Source: an uncultured Dorea sp.
GTDB taxonomy: Bacteria; Bacillota; Clostridia; Lachnospirales; Lachnospiraceae
Direction of reading: 5' to 3'
Assembly (NCBI GenBank): GCA_910586965.1
Contig: CAJUMF010000024.1
Coordinates: 1-59,611, forward strand
Length of the DNA: 59,611 nucleotides
Shown: in pieces, positions 8,911 to 17,251 of the stretch
Position numbering within the stretch: the first letter of the stretch is position 1
Layout of the letters: the number at the start of each line of letters is the position of its first letter
Made by a program: the position numbers and the translations under genes
Notes under the pieces: model-generated
Databases searched by the model: none
Seen by the model: only the letters and a program-made list of their open reading frames with translations
Told to the model about the DNA's origin: nothing

Positions 8911-9711
8911 ATGATTACAAGTACGTCAAACGCGAAGATCAAGCGTCTGGTAAATCTTAAGAAGAAAAAGAAGCTCAGAGACAGTGAGAAAGTCTTTCTT
9001 GTGGAAGGAATCCGTATGTTCCGGGAAGTGCCGGAAGATATGCTTTTGGAAATATATACAACGCAGGCATTTATGGAAAAAGAAGGAAGGTTAGTTAAAC
9101 AAAGGGCAGAAGATTCCGGCATTGTGGCGGAACTTCTTGCCGACTCCGTATTTGGATATGTTTCTGATACAAAAACACCACAGGGGATCCTGTGTGTAGT
9201 TCGTCAGACGGAAAGCTATATAGAGGAGATATCGGGTGCGGACAATGCGCTTCTTTTAGTACTTGACAATATTCAGGATCCGGGAAATCTGGGTACGATC
9301 ATAAGGACGGCAGAGGGGGCAGGAATCACAGGAATTATCATGAGTGATGACTGCGTAGATGTGTACAACCCAAAGACCATTCGCTCGACGATGGGTTCTG
9401 TATACCGTATGCCATTTTTGTATGTGCACGACTTGCCGGAGATCATTCTGGCACTTCAGGCAAAAGGAGTCTGTATTTTTGCGGCACATCTTGAAGGAAG
9501 CAGTGCTTATGACGAAGCTGATTACTGCAGGAAATGTGCATTCCTCATCGGAAATGAAGGAAATGGGCTGCGGGCAGAAGTCGCTGCATGTGCCGACCAG
9601 TATATCAAAATTCCTATGTGCGGGCAGGTGGAGTCTTTGAATGCTGCGGTTGCCGCCTCTGTAGTGATGTTTGAGGCTGCAAGACAGCGGCGTCAGATTA
9701 AGCGAGTATAA
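8911..9711 (+). CDS. SpoU/TrmH-family RNA 2'-O-methyltransferase
   Basis: The 266-residue protein has an N-terminal substrate-binding domain (TSTSNAKIKRLVNL, FLVEG) and a C-terminal SPOUT methyltransferase with the three family motifs: NIQDPGNLGTIIRTAEG, FLIGNEGNGL and IPMCGQVESLNAAVAASV. It methylates ribose on rRNA or tRNA; which one cannot be told from sequence. I prefer the ATG at 8911, seven bases after AGGGG, over an in-frame GTG at 8875. Only 46 bases separate it from the response regulator, so it may share that transcript. Confidence 0.9.
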   Translation: MITSTSNAKIKRLVNLKKKKKLRDSEKVFLVEGIRMFREVPEDMLLEIYTTQAFMEKEGRLVKQRAEDSGIVAELLADSVFGYVSDTKTPQGILCVVRQTESYIEEISGADNALLLVLDNIQDPGNLGTIIRTAEGAGITGIIMSDDCVDVYNPKTIRSTMGSVYRMPFLYVHDLPEIILALQAKGVCIFAAHLEGSSAYDEADYCRKCAFLIGNEGNGLRAEVAACADQYIKIPMCGQVESLNAAVAASVVMFEAARQRRQIKRV

Positions 9712-9717
9712 CGGATA

Positions 9718-9782
9718 TTACATTCCTGTTACATTAATATTACATTAAAGCGGGATGATTGCTTTATGGAATAAAGTATAGT
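9718..9782 (+). promoter_or_regulatory. PhoP-like triple box with activator-type promoter
   Basis: TTACAT occurs at 9718, 9729 and 9740, each separated by five bases, giving exact 11-bp periodicity like the Bacillus PhoP box (TTnACA-N5 repeated). A -10 TATAGT follows at 9777-9782, while the -35 position (9754-9759, GATGAT) is poor. A weak -35 with regulator repeats just upstream is the classic layout of an activated promoter. It would drive the NfeD/SPFH operon. Confidence 0.6.
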
Positions 9783-9836
9783 AGAATCATAAACAAGAGA
9801 TACTAAGGCATTAGACAGTAGAAAAGAGGGAAGAAT

Positions 9837-10271
9837 ATGCAGACAGTATATTGGCTGGTGATATTCGTGGTATTGCTGATCATTGAGATCGTGACGATGG
9901 GGCTTACAACTATCTGGTTTGCGGGAGGTGCGCTGGCGGCTTTCCTTACAGGGGTGATAGGCTTTGGAGTGATGGTCCAGGTAATTGTATTTCTTGTGGT
10001 ATCTATTGCGCTTCTTGTGATGACAAGACCTATTGCGGTGAAGTATTTTAATCAGGAGAGGCAGAAGACGAATGCGGAGAGCCTGATCGGACATACGGCA
10101 CTGGTGACGGAGGATGTCAACACGATCAAGGCTGCAGGCAAGGTTGAGATCAATGGACAGGAATGGTCGGCGAAGACAGATGAACCAGACGGAAGGATTG
10201 AAAAGGATGCCGTTGTAGTAGTTGAAGGAATACAAGGTGTCAAACTGATCGTAAGAAAGAAGGAGGACTAG
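9837..10271 (+). CDS. NfeD-family membrane protein
   Basis: The 144-residue protein has hydrophobic segments at about residues 5-22, 28-45 and 47-66, then a soluble C-terminal domain of about 70 residues (SLIGHTALVTEDV to GVKLIVRKKED) with the OB-fold pattern of NfeD. NfeD proteins partner SPFH/stomatin proteins in membrane microdomains, and the gene 3 bases downstream encodes one. The start follows AGAGGGAAGA. The operon appears governed by the box at 9718-9782. Confidence 0.88.
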   Translation: MQTVYWLVIFVVLLIIEIVTMGLTTIWFAGGALAAFLTGVIGFGVMVQVIVFLVVSIALLVMTRPIAVKYFNQERQKTNAESLIGHTALVTEDVNTIKAAGKVEINGQEWSAKTDEPDGRIEKDAVVVVEGIQGVKLIVRKKED

Positions 10272-10274
10272 ATC

Positions 10275-11222
10275 ATGGGTGACGTAGTTAGTGTAATTAT
10301 CAGTTTGTTTTGGGTGTTTGTAGTTGTTGTGCTGCTTGTGATACTGACATCATGTATCAGGATTGTAAGGCAGGCACAGGCGTTAGTTATAGAAAGGCTG
10401 GGAGCTTATCAGACAACGTGGGGTACAGGGCTTCATTTTAAGATGCCGATCCTTGACCGGGTTGCAAGAAAGGTTGACCTTAAGGAGCAGGTGGTGGATT
10501 TTGCACCGCAGCCGGTCATCACGAAGGATAATGTAACGATGCGGATCGATACCGTTGTATTTTACCAGATCACAGATCCGAAGATGTTCTGCTATGGTGT
10601 TGCGAATCCGATCATGGCCATTGAGAATCTGACGGCTACAACTCTTCGTAATATCATCGGTGATTTAGAGTTAGATCAGACGCTGACCTCCAGGGAGACG
10701 ATCAACACGAAGATGCGGGCTTCCCTTGATGTGGCGACGGATCCTTGGGGAATCAAGGTGAACCGTGTGGAGCTTAAGAATATCATACCTCCGGCGGCAA
10801 TCCAGGATGCGATGGAGAAGCAGATGAAGGCAGAGCGTGAGAGACGTGAGGCGATCCTCCGTGCAGAGGGTGAAAAGAAGTCCACGATCCTTGTTGCGGA
10901 AGGTAATAAAGAGTCTGCCATTCTTGATGCAGAGGCAGAGAAGCAGGCGGCAATCTTACGGGCAGAAGCGCAGAAGGAAGCTATGATCCGTCAGGCAGAA
11001 GGTGAGGCAGAAGCTATATTGAAAGTGCAGCAGGCTAATGCGGATGGTATCCGGTTCCTGAAAGATGCGGGAGCTGATGAGGCGGTTCTTACGATGAAGA
11101 GCTTAGAGGCATTTGAGAAGGCAGCAGATGGTAAAGCGACGAAGATCATAATCCCATCTGAGATCCAGAGCATTGCCGGGCTGGTAAAATCCGTTGTAGA
11201 AGTAGGAGAGAAAGAAGAATAA
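10275..11222 (+). CDS. SPFH/band 7 (stomatin/prohibitin-like) protein
   Basis: The 315-residue protein has an N-terminal membrane anchor (about residues 5-28), an SPFH domain (about 30-190, with ERLGAYQTTWGTGLHFKMP), and a long alanine/glutamate-rich coiled coil (about 190-265) with repeated AEAEKQAAILRAEAQKE-like blocks. It is of the QmcA/YbbK type, a scaffold of membrane microdomains that acts with NfeD. It sits three bases after the NfeD gene. A hairpin follows at 11256-11291. Confidence 0.92.
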   Translation: MGDVVSVIISLFWVFVVVVLLVILTSCIRIVRQAQALVIERLGAYQTTWGTGLHFKMPILDRVARKVDLKEQVVDFAPQPVITKDNVTMRIDTVVFYQITDPKMFCYGVANPIMAIENLTATTLRNIIGDLELDQTLTSRETINTKMRASLDVATDPWGIKVNRVELKNIIPPAAIQDAMEKQMKAERERREAILRAEGEKKSTILVAEGNKESAILDAEAEKQAAILRAEAQKEAMIRQAEGEAEAILKVQQANADGIRFLKDAGADEAVLTMKSLEAFEKAADGKATKIIIPSEIQSIAGLVKSVVEVGEKEE

Positions 11223-11255
11223 GATAACAGAATAGAACAGAATTATGAAATTTCA

Positions 11256-11291
11256 GACACCATTACTGCGTATTGACGGGGTAATGGTGTC
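11256..11291 (+). terminator. long inverted repeat after the SPFH gene (possible terminator)
   Basis: GACACCATTAC (11256-11266) is perfectly complementary to GTAATGGTGTC (11281-11291), an 11-bp stem with a 14-base loop. No T-run follows, so it may be a processing or mRNA-end stabilising structure or an operator ahead of birA rather than a simple terminator. Confidence 0.5.
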
Positions 11292-11323
11292 GCGTTATAG
11301 TGTCTTTGTAAGGAATGAAAGTG

Positions 11324-12304
11324 ATGAAGAATGAGATATTGCGCTTGTTGAAGGAGAGGGATACATATATTTCGGGGCAGCAGTTGTGTAATTATTTTAA
11401 AGTGTCGAGAACTTCCGTATGGAAAGTGATGGAACAGCTTAAGAAGGAAGGGTATCAGATTGAGGCGGTAAGGAACCGGGGTTATCACTTGCTCAGCTCG
11501 CCCGATGTCATATCTGAGGCTGAGATCAGCAGTATGCTTAAGACACAGTGGGCGGGGAAGCGGATTGTATATTTTGATGAGACGGATTCGACGAATAACC
11601 AGGCAAAGGTATTTGGAGAAAAAGGAGATGTTCACGGGACGCTTTTTGTGGCAGACAAACAGACAGCAGGAAAAGGACGAAGGGGGCGCGGGTGGGATTC
11701 TCCGCCTGGAGAAAGTATCTATATGACGCTTCTTTTGCGGCCGGAGATTTCTCCGGAGAGGGCGCCGATGCTGACGCTGGTAATGGGACTGAGCGTAGCG
11801 GAAGCAATCCGCGAAGCTGCAGGCATTGAGACAAAGATCAAGTGGCCGAATGATATAGTGGTTGATAAGAAAAAGGTATGCGGGATACTGACAGAGATGA
11901 CGACGGAGATGATGTATGTTAATTATGTTGTGATTGGGGTGGGCATCAATGTAAACCAGCAGGGATTTCCGGATGAGATTGCAAAGATGGCGACATCTCT
12001 TTACAAAAAGACGGGGAAGGTCTATAGACGTTCGGAACTTATCGCGGCTGTATTGGAGCGATTCGAGAAGAACTATGATACATTTCTAAGGACGGGTGAT
12101 CTGTCAGGTATTCAAGAAGCATACGATGCTGCGTTAGTGAATTGCGGCCAGGAGGTTAAAGTATTGGAGCCAGGGCACGAATATGAAGCTGTTGCGGAAG
12201 GGATCAACGAAAACGGGGAGCTTATGGTCCGGCTTCCTGACGGTAGGAAAAAGCAAGTCTTTGCCGGCGAGGTGTCAGTCCGCGGTATATATGGCTATGT
12301 ATAA
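11324..12304 (+). CDS. birA: bifunctional biotin-protein ligase / biotin operon repressor
   Basis: The 326-residue protein has an N-terminal winged helix (about residues 1-65, FKVSRTSVWKVMEQLKKEGY) followed by a biotin ligase core with the GKGRRGRGW biotinyl-AMP loop, IKWPNDIVV and a C-terminal SH3-like domain. It joins biotin to carboxylases and represses biotin genes. I choose the ATG at 11324, nine bases after AAGGA, rather than the ATG at 11315 that directly abuts it. First gene of the birA-coaX-dus run. Confidence 0.95.
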   Translation: MKNEILRLLKERDTYISGQQLCNYFKVSRTSVWKVMEQLKKEGYQIEAVRNRGYHLLSSPDVISEAEISSMLKTQWAGKRIVYFDETDSTNNQAKVFGEKGDVHGTLFVADKQTAGKGRRGRGWDSPPGESIYMTLLLRPEISPERAPMLTLVMGLSVAEAIREAAGIETKIKWPNDIVVDKKKVCGILTEMTTEMMYVNYVVIGVGINVNQQGFPDEIAKMATSLYKKTGKVYRRSELIAAVLERFEKNYDTFLRTGDLSGIQEAYDAALVNCGQEVKVLEPGHEYEAVAEGINENGELMVRLPDGRKKQVFAGEVSVRGIYGYV

Positions 12305-12323
12305 CTGCATAACAGGAGGGAAT

Positions 12324-12659
12324 ATGTACGAAGAAAAGATTGTGCTGTGCGGTGCGAATTCTTATGAAGAGAAATATTATCTGAATCCGGATTTTGAAGC
12401 GCTCCCAGATAGTGTTAAAGATGAATTAAAGATTATGTGTGTGCTGTATGTCAATGATGTGGGCGGAATACTGACACTTGTGTATGATGAGGACGGTGAG
12501 CTGAATTTTGAAGTTACGTCCGAGGAGTTTGACCCGATGTTTGACGAGATTGGGAGCGGGCTTAAGATCAAGCAACTGCAGAGAGAGAAAGAAGAGTTGC
12601 TCACAGCACTGCAGATGTATTATAAAGTGTTTTTTCTTGGAGGGGATTTATGCTATTAG
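12324..12659 (+). CDS. DUF6145-like small acidic protein
   Basis: The 111-residue acidic protein begins MYEEKIVLCGANSYEEKYY and ends with a helical LQREKEELLTALQMYYKVFFLG. It resembles a small conserved Lachnospiraceae protein I recall as DUF6145, of unknown function. The start is set by a strong AACAGGAGGG seven bases before the ATG. Its last codons overlap the coaX start, so it is translated in the same operon. Confidence 0.75.
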   Translation: MYEEKIVLCGANSYEEKYYLNPDFEALPDSVKDELKIMCVLYVNDVGGILTLVYDEDGELNFEVTSEEFDPMFDEIGSGLKIKQLQREKEELLTALQMYYKVFFLGGDLCY

Positions 12660-13420
12660 TAATTGATGTGGGAAATACGAATATTACGCTGGGTGTGTTT
12701 AAAAAGGAGGAACTGCTTGGAACTTTTCGGATGACGACAAAGATTCCGCGGACTTCTGACGAGTATGGGATCATGTTGAAGGAACTGGTGGAGAGGCAGG
12801 GAATCCGGGGGAAGGATATCGATGCCGTCATTATCGCATCTGTCGTGCCGGATATCATGCATTCACTTGGGAGTGCGATGATCAAATATTTTGGGATCAA
12901 GCCTGTGGTCGTATCGGCGGGAATCAAGACAGGTATCCGTATCGTGACAGAGAACCCGAAGCAAGTAGGTGCGGACCGTATCGTAGATGCGGTTGCGGCA
13001 TATACCCTTTATGGAGGTCCGGTGATCGTGATAGATTTTGGGACGGCGACGACTTATGATATCGTAGGACCGGAGGCTACCTTTGAAGGTGCGGTCATCG
13101 CGCCAGGGATCCGCACATCTGCGCAGGCGATGTGGGGACAGGCGGCTATGCTCCCGGCGATAGAGATAAAGAAGCCGGATACTATCCTTGCGAAGGAAAC
13201 CGTGTCAAGTATGCAGGCGGGAATCGTATTCGGGCAGATCGGGCAGGTAGAATATATTGTGGACAGAATCCGAAGAGAATCCGGCTATACAGGTGCGAAG
13301 GTTGTGGCAAGCGGCGGGTTGGGAAATATTATCGCCAGAGAGACAGAGGTTATCGATGTGTATGATCCGCAGCTTACATTAAAAGGATTGCGGATTATCT
13401 ACGAAAAAAATAAACGGTAA
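12650..13420 (+). CDS. coaX: type III pantothenate kinase
   Basis: The 256-residue kinase carries out the first step of coenzyme A synthesis, phosphorylating pantothenate. It shows the ASKHA-fold phosphate loop IDVGNTNITLG near the N-terminus, GADRIVDAVAAY in the middle, IDFGTATTYD (second phosphate motif) and GGLGNIIA near the C-terminus. Length is typical. Ribosome site TTGGAGGGG precedes the ATG, inside the upstream gene's last codons. Confidence 0.96.
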   Translation: MLLVIDVGNTNITLGVFKKEELLGTFRMTTKIPRTSDEYGIMLKELVERQGIRGKDIDAVIIASVVPDIMHSLGSAMIKYFGIKPVVVSAGIKTGIRIVTENPKQVGADRIVDAVAAYTLYGGPVIVIDFGTATTYDIVGPEATFEGAVIAPGIRTSAQAMWGQAAMLPAIEIKKPDTILAKETVSSMQAGIVFGQIGQVEYIVDRIRRESGYTGAKVVASGGLGNIIARETEVIDVYDPQLTLKGLRIIYEKNKR

Positions 13421-13432
13421 AATGGTGCTTAG

Positions 13433-14386
13433 ATGAATATCGGAGATGTAAAGCTTGAAAATCCATATATACTTGCACCTATGGCAGGTGTCACAGATCT
13501 TCCGTTCCGGCTGCTCTGCAAGGAGCAGGGAGCGGGACTTCTATGTATGGAGATGATCAGCGCAAAGGCGCTTCAATACAAAAATAAGAATACCAAAGCC
13601 CTGCTCGCCATCCATCCGGATGAATATCCGGTATCTTTACAGCTTTTTGGTTCAGATGCGGATATTATCAGCCGAATGGCACAGGAGATCGAAGAGCTGC
13701 CCTTTCAGATCCTGGATATCAACATGGGATGCCCTGTTCCCAAGGTGGTGAAAAACGGGGAGGGTTCAGCTCTCATGAATCGGCCGAAGCTGGTCTATGA
13801 GATTGTATCCAAGACGGTAAAAGCGATTAAGAAGCCAGTAACCGTAAAGATCCGCAAGGGTTTTGATGATGCGCATGTAAATGCTGTGGAGATAGCAAAG
13901 ATTGCCGAACAAGCGGGAGCCGCAGCAATTGCTGTTCATGGGCGAACGAGGGAACAATATTATTCCGGAAAAGCAGACTGGGATATTATTCGTCAGGTCA
14001 AGGAAGCTGTGTCTGTCCCGGTTATTGGAAATGGGGATGTATTTTCCGGAGAGAGTGCACTTCGTATGCAGCGGGATACGGGGTGTGACGGAGTGATGAT
14101 CGCAAGAGGTGCCCAGGGGAACCCGTGGATCTTCTCTGAGCTTCTGGAGTATGAACGGACAGGTGTATTGCCAGAACGCCCGCAGCCGGCAGAGATTCGG
14201 GATATGATGCTTTGCCATGCAAAGATGCAGATTGAGTTTAAAGGAGATTTCCTGGGAATCCGTGAGATGAGAAAGCATGTGGCATGGTATACAAAAGGGC
14301 TTAAAGGCGCAGCGAGACTTAGGGATGAGATCAATAAAACAGAATCTTATGAACAACTTAGAGAGCTGCTGTATGAAAGAATATAA
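13433..14386 (+). CDS. dus: tRNA-dihydrouridine synthase (DusB type)
   Basis: The 317-residue flavoenzyme reduces uridine to dihydrouridine in tRNA. The TIM barrel starts LAPMAGVTDLPFR, the catalytic cysteine is in NMGCPVPKVVKNGEGSALM (about residue 100), and VHGRTREQYYSGKADW and the GNGDVFS phosphate site follow. It lies 12 bases after coaX, in the same operon. The ribosome site is weak. Confidence 0.95.
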   Translation: MNIGDVKLENPYILAPMAGVTDLPFRLLCKEQGAGLLCMEMISAKALQYKNKNTKALLAIHPDEYPVSLQLFGSDADIISRMAQEIEELPFQILDINMGCPVPKVVKNGEGSALMNRPKLVYEIVSKTVKAIKKPVTVKIRKGFDDAHVNAVEIAKIAEQAGAAAIAVHGRTREQYYSGKADWDIIRQVKEAVSVPVIGNGDVFSGESALRMQRDTGCDGVMIARGAQGNPWIFSELLEYERTGVLPERPQPAEIRDMMLCHAKMQIEFKGDFLGIREMRKHVAWYTKGLKGAARLRDEINKTESYEQLRELLYERI

Positions 14387-14478
14387 TAAAAAATCTTTAT
14401 CCTGCATATAATGAACCAATGCCGGGCAAAAGTACCAAACATTTTGTGTTTGAATATATGCTTTCTGTTCGGAAAATG

Positions 14479-14507
14479 TTGACATTGCAGGGGGCATTAT
14501 GTATAAT
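14479..14507 (+). promoter_or_regulatory. consensus sigma-A promoter for greA-lysS
   Basis: TTGACA at 14479-14484 and TATAAT at 14502-14507 are separated by exactly 17 bases. Both hexamers match the vegetative consensus. The greA start lies 133 bases further, leaving a moderately long leader in which I see no known riboswitch. Confidence 0.85.
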
Positions 14508-14639
14508 ATTGAAATTGTGAAAATATCTTTATTTACATAAATGTTCGTTACTTTTCAGTAACAATTATTATGCAAAATTTGCTTGTATTATGAGTCACGC
14601 GGACTGTGTGATTACGAAGAAAGAAAAGGAGCTGGACAA

Positions 14640-15122
14640 ATGGAAGCAAAGAAAAGATTACTTACGTATGCGGGTCTGAAGGCGTTAGAAGATGAACTTG
14701 AGAATTTGAAAGTCGTAAAGCGCAAGGAGGTTGCCCAGAAGATCAAAGAGGCGAGAGAACAGGGCGATCTGTCGGAGAATGCGGAATATGACGCGGCAAA
14801 GGACGAGCAGAGGGATATTGAGGCTCGTATCGAAGAATTAGAAGGTATTCTTAAGAATGCAGAAGTTGTCGTTGAGGATGAGGTTGATTATGATAAGATT
14901 AACGTTGGATGTACAGTAAAGGTATTTGACATTACATTTGACGAGGAGATGGAGTTTAAAATTGTCGGCTCTACAGAGGCGAACAGCCTGGCCGGAAAGA
15001 TTTCCAATGAGTCACCTGTTGGACAGGCCTTGATGGGTAAAAAGGTGGGTGACGTAGTAGAGGTAGAGACGCAGGCCGGAATGATGGAGTATAAGGTTCT
15101 GGCGATTGACCGTACAGTTTAG
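14640..15122 (+). CDS. greA: transcription elongation factor GreA
   Basis: The 160-residue protein has the N-terminal antiparallel coiled coil that enters the RNA polymerase secondary channel (about residues 12-75, with the acidic tip around EQGDLSENAEYDAAKDEQ) and a C-terminal FKBP-like domain (AGKISNESPVGQALMGKKVGD). It rescues backtracked polymerase. The correct start is the ATG at 14640 after GAAAGGAG, not an upstream in-frame TTG. Confidence 0.97.
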   Translation: MEAKKRLLTYAGLKALEDELENLKVVKRKEVAQKIKEAREQGDLSENAEYDAAKDEQRDIEARIEELEGILKNAEVVVEDEVDYDKINVGCTVKVFDITFDEEMEFKIVGSTEANSLAGKISNESPVGQALMGKKVGDVVEVETQAGMMEYKVLAIDRTV

Positions 15123-15140
15123 GATGTATATGGAGATAGA

Positions 15141-15164
15141 AAACCCCTCGGCTTAGAGGGGTTT
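15141..15164 (+). terminator. hairpin between greA and lysS (partial terminator)
   Basis: AAACCCCTC (15141-15149) pairs with GAGGGGTTT (15156-15164) around a six-base loop. The following sequence CGTTCG is not T-rich, so it may only attenuate read-through into lysS. Confidence 0.6.
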
Positions 15165-15201
15165 CGTTCGACTTTGCAGAGGAGCAGAAAGGAGAGTAAA
15201 C

Positions 15202-16707
15202 GTGGGAGAACAAAAGAGCAATATTGTAAAAGAGCCGGATATGAACCAGTTAAAGAAGGTGCGCCGTGAAAAGCTTGCCGAGCTGCAGGCGAATGGCAAA
15301 AATCCATTTGTCATCACGAAGTATGAAGTAACGCATCATGCATCGGACATTTTGGAGAATTATGAAGAGATGGAGGGACAGAAAGTCGTTCTTGCCGGGC
15401 GTGTTATGCAGAAACGTGTGATGGGGAAGGCTTCTTTTTGCAATATCCTTGATCAGACTGGCAATATCCAGTCTTATGTGGCAAGAGACAGTATCGGTGA
15501 GGAAGAGTATAAAGACTTTAAGAAACTGGATATCGGAGATATAGTGGGTCTTGAGGGAGAAGTGTTTAAGACAAAGACCGGTGAGATATCCATCCATGCG
15601 TCTGCTGTGAAGCTGCTTTCCAAGAGTCTCCAGATTTTGCCGGAGAAATATCACGGACTGACTAATACAGATATGCGTTACCGTCAGAGGTACGTGGACC
15701 TGATCATGAATATGGAGTCGAGAGATACGTTTATCAAGCGTTCTAAGATCATCAGCTCTATTAGAAGATATCTGGATGGACAGGGCTTCTTAGAGGTGGA
15801 GACACCGATGTTGGTGAGCAATGCGGGAGGAGCTGCGGCAAGACCGTTTGAGACGCATTTTAATGCGCTGGACGAAGACTTTAAGCTGCGCATCTCACTG
15901 GAGCTATACTTAAAGCGTCTGATCGTAGGAGGTCTTGAGCGTGTGTATGAGATTGGCCGTGTATTCCGTAATGAAGGTCTTGACACAAGGCATAATCCGG
16001 AGTTTACTTTGATGGAGCTTTACCAGGCATATACGGATTATAATGGTATGATGGATCTTACGGAGAATCTGTACCGTCACGTAGCACAAGAGGTTCTCGG
16101 TACGACAACGATTGTCTATAACGGTGTGGAGATGGACCTTGGAAAACCATTTGAGCGTATTACGATGATCGATGCAGTGAAAAAGTATGCAGGCATTGAC
16201 TGGAATGATGTGGAGACATTAGAGCAGGCAAGGGCCCTTGCAGACGAGCATCATGTAGAGTATGAAGACAGACATAAAAAGGGCGATATCTTGAGTCTGT
16301 TCTTTGAAGAGTTTGCAGAGGAGCACTTGGTTCAGCCGACATTTGTTATGGATCATCCGATAGAAATCTCTCCGCTTACGAAGAAGAAACCGGAGAATCC
16401 AGAGTATGTGGAGCGTTTTGAATTCTTTATGAACGGCTGGGAGATGGCGAATGCTTACTCAGAGTTAAATGACCCTATTGATCAGAGAGAACGTTTCAAA
16501 GCGCAGGAGGAGCTGCTGGCACAGGGAGATGAGGAAGCGAACACAACCGACGAGGACTTCCTTAATGCATTGGAGATCGGTATGCCGCCAACAGGCGGGA
16601 TTGGGTTCGGGATTGACCGGATGTGCATGTTGATGACAGATTCGGCGGCAATTCGCGATGTGCTTTTGTTCCCGACGATGAAGTCTTTGAAGGACGGAAT
16701 GCAGTAA
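15202..16707 (+). CDS. lysS: lysyl-tRNA synthetase, class II
   Basis: The 501-residue enzyme charges tRNA-Lys. An N-terminal OB-fold anticodon-binding domain (about residues 60-155) is followed by the class II core with RVFRNEGLDTRHNPEFTLME (motif 2) and GGIGFGIDRMCML (motif 3). Translation starts at GTG, eight bases after AAGGAG. It is the last core gene before the mobile element, whose left boundary lies within the next 280 bases. Confidence 0.97.
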   Translation: MGEQKSNIVKEPDMNQLKKVRREKLAELQANGKNPFVITKYEVTHHASDILENYEEMEGQKVVLAGRVMQKRVMGKASFCNILDQTGNIQSYVARDSIGEEEYKDFKKLDIGDIVGLEGEVFKTKTGEISIHASAVKLLSKSLQILPEKYHGLTNTDMRYRQRYVDLIMNMESRDTFIKRSKIISSIRRYLDGQGFLEVETPMLVSNAGGAAARPFETHFNALDEDFKLRISLELYLKRLIVGGLERVYEIGRVFRNEGLDTRHNPEFTLMELYQAYTDYNGMMDLTENLYRHVAQEVLGTTTIVYNGVEMDLGKPFERITMIDAVKKYAGIDWNDVETLEQARALADEHHVEYEDRHKKGDILSLFFEEFAEEHLVQPTFVMDHPIEISPLTKKKPENPEYVERFEFFMNGWEMANAYSELNDPIDQRERFKAQEELLAQGDEEANTTDEDFLNALEIGMPPTGGIGFGIDRMCMLMTDSAAIRDVLLFPTMKSLKDGMQ

Positions 16708-16858
16708 AATCAAGGCTTTCAAGCCTTCGATAGAAAAAAGTACAGCAAAAGTACAGCAAATTTCGAGCCTATAATACCCGATAACACTGAATAGTACGGG
16801 ATACGGCAGAAAAGCAGTACCAAGCAGCAGGAAAGAAAAATAGAGATTGCGCTTATTT
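16708..16858 (+). other. lysS / mobile-element junction with a short direct repeat
   Basis: This gene-free stretch links lysS to the mobile element. AGTACAGCAA appears at 16739-16748 and again at 16750-16759, within an A-rich run. A partial inverted pair, AAGGCTT and AAGCCTT, lies just after the lysS stop. One of these could mark an attachment site, but the other element end is not in the window to compare with. Confidence 0.3.
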
Positions 16859-16902
16859 AGAGCCACTTTTCTAAGAGAAATCTTGGAAGAGTGGCTCTTT
16901 TC
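16859..16902 (+). terminator. strong GAAA-loop hairpin terminator
   Basis: An 18-bp stem runs from AGAGCCAC (16859-16866) outward and TAAGA inward, closing on a GAAA tetraloop at 16877-16880, with the returning arm 16881-16898 ending GTGGCTCT. Only two G-T pairs occur. TTTTCGTTTT follows. It probably ends lysS transcription or insulates the incoming element. Confidence 0.85.
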
Positions 16903-16987
16903 GTTTTGGCGATTGTCCGGGGAACCTTCATAGGGCAAGTACGATGCACGAAGCTTCAAAGATTCAATGAATAAGGAGGCAAAGAAC

Positions 16988-17251
16988 ATGGCATTCAAGA
17001 AAATCAGGAATATGAAGGTTTACGAGCAGTCGGGCTATCACTACAAGAGCACTCCGACGATCATGCTCAAAGGACAGTGGCTCAAAGAACTTGGATTCGA
17101 ATACGGAACACCAATTTGTGTGGAGTGCAGCGGTGGAAAGCTGATCATCACCAAGGCTGACGAGATCGAGGCGACATTTACGGAGGTCGGAACGGAACCG
17201 GTAATGTGTGTGGCTGAAGGTACTTCAGAATACGGAAGGGGGAATGCGTAA
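16988..17251 (+). CDS. SymE-like small protein
   Basis: The 87-residue protein contains the SymE-type beta core (TIMLKGQWLKELGFEYGTP, then CSGGKLIITKADE), an AbrB-related fold known from the SymE toxin of type I addiction modules. I set the start at the ATG at 16988, nine bases after AAGGAGG, not at the ATG at 16967 in front of that site. It ends one base into parA, so it belongs to the partition operon. Whether it acts as a toxin here or as a partition-operon regulator is unknown. Confidence 0.65.
   Translation: MAFKKIRNMKVYEQSGYHYKSTPTIMLKGQWLKELGFEYGTPICVECSGGKLIITKADEIEATFTEVGTEPVMCVAEGTSEYGRGNA

Noticed and set aside
13766..14497. 243-codon minus-strand frame opposite dus
   Set aside because: Mirror of dus codon usage; no ribosome site or domain.
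16465..16998. 177-codon minus-strand frame across the lysS end and junction, considered as an integrase remnant
   Set aside because: No tyrosine or serine recombinase motifs; largely antisense to lysS.
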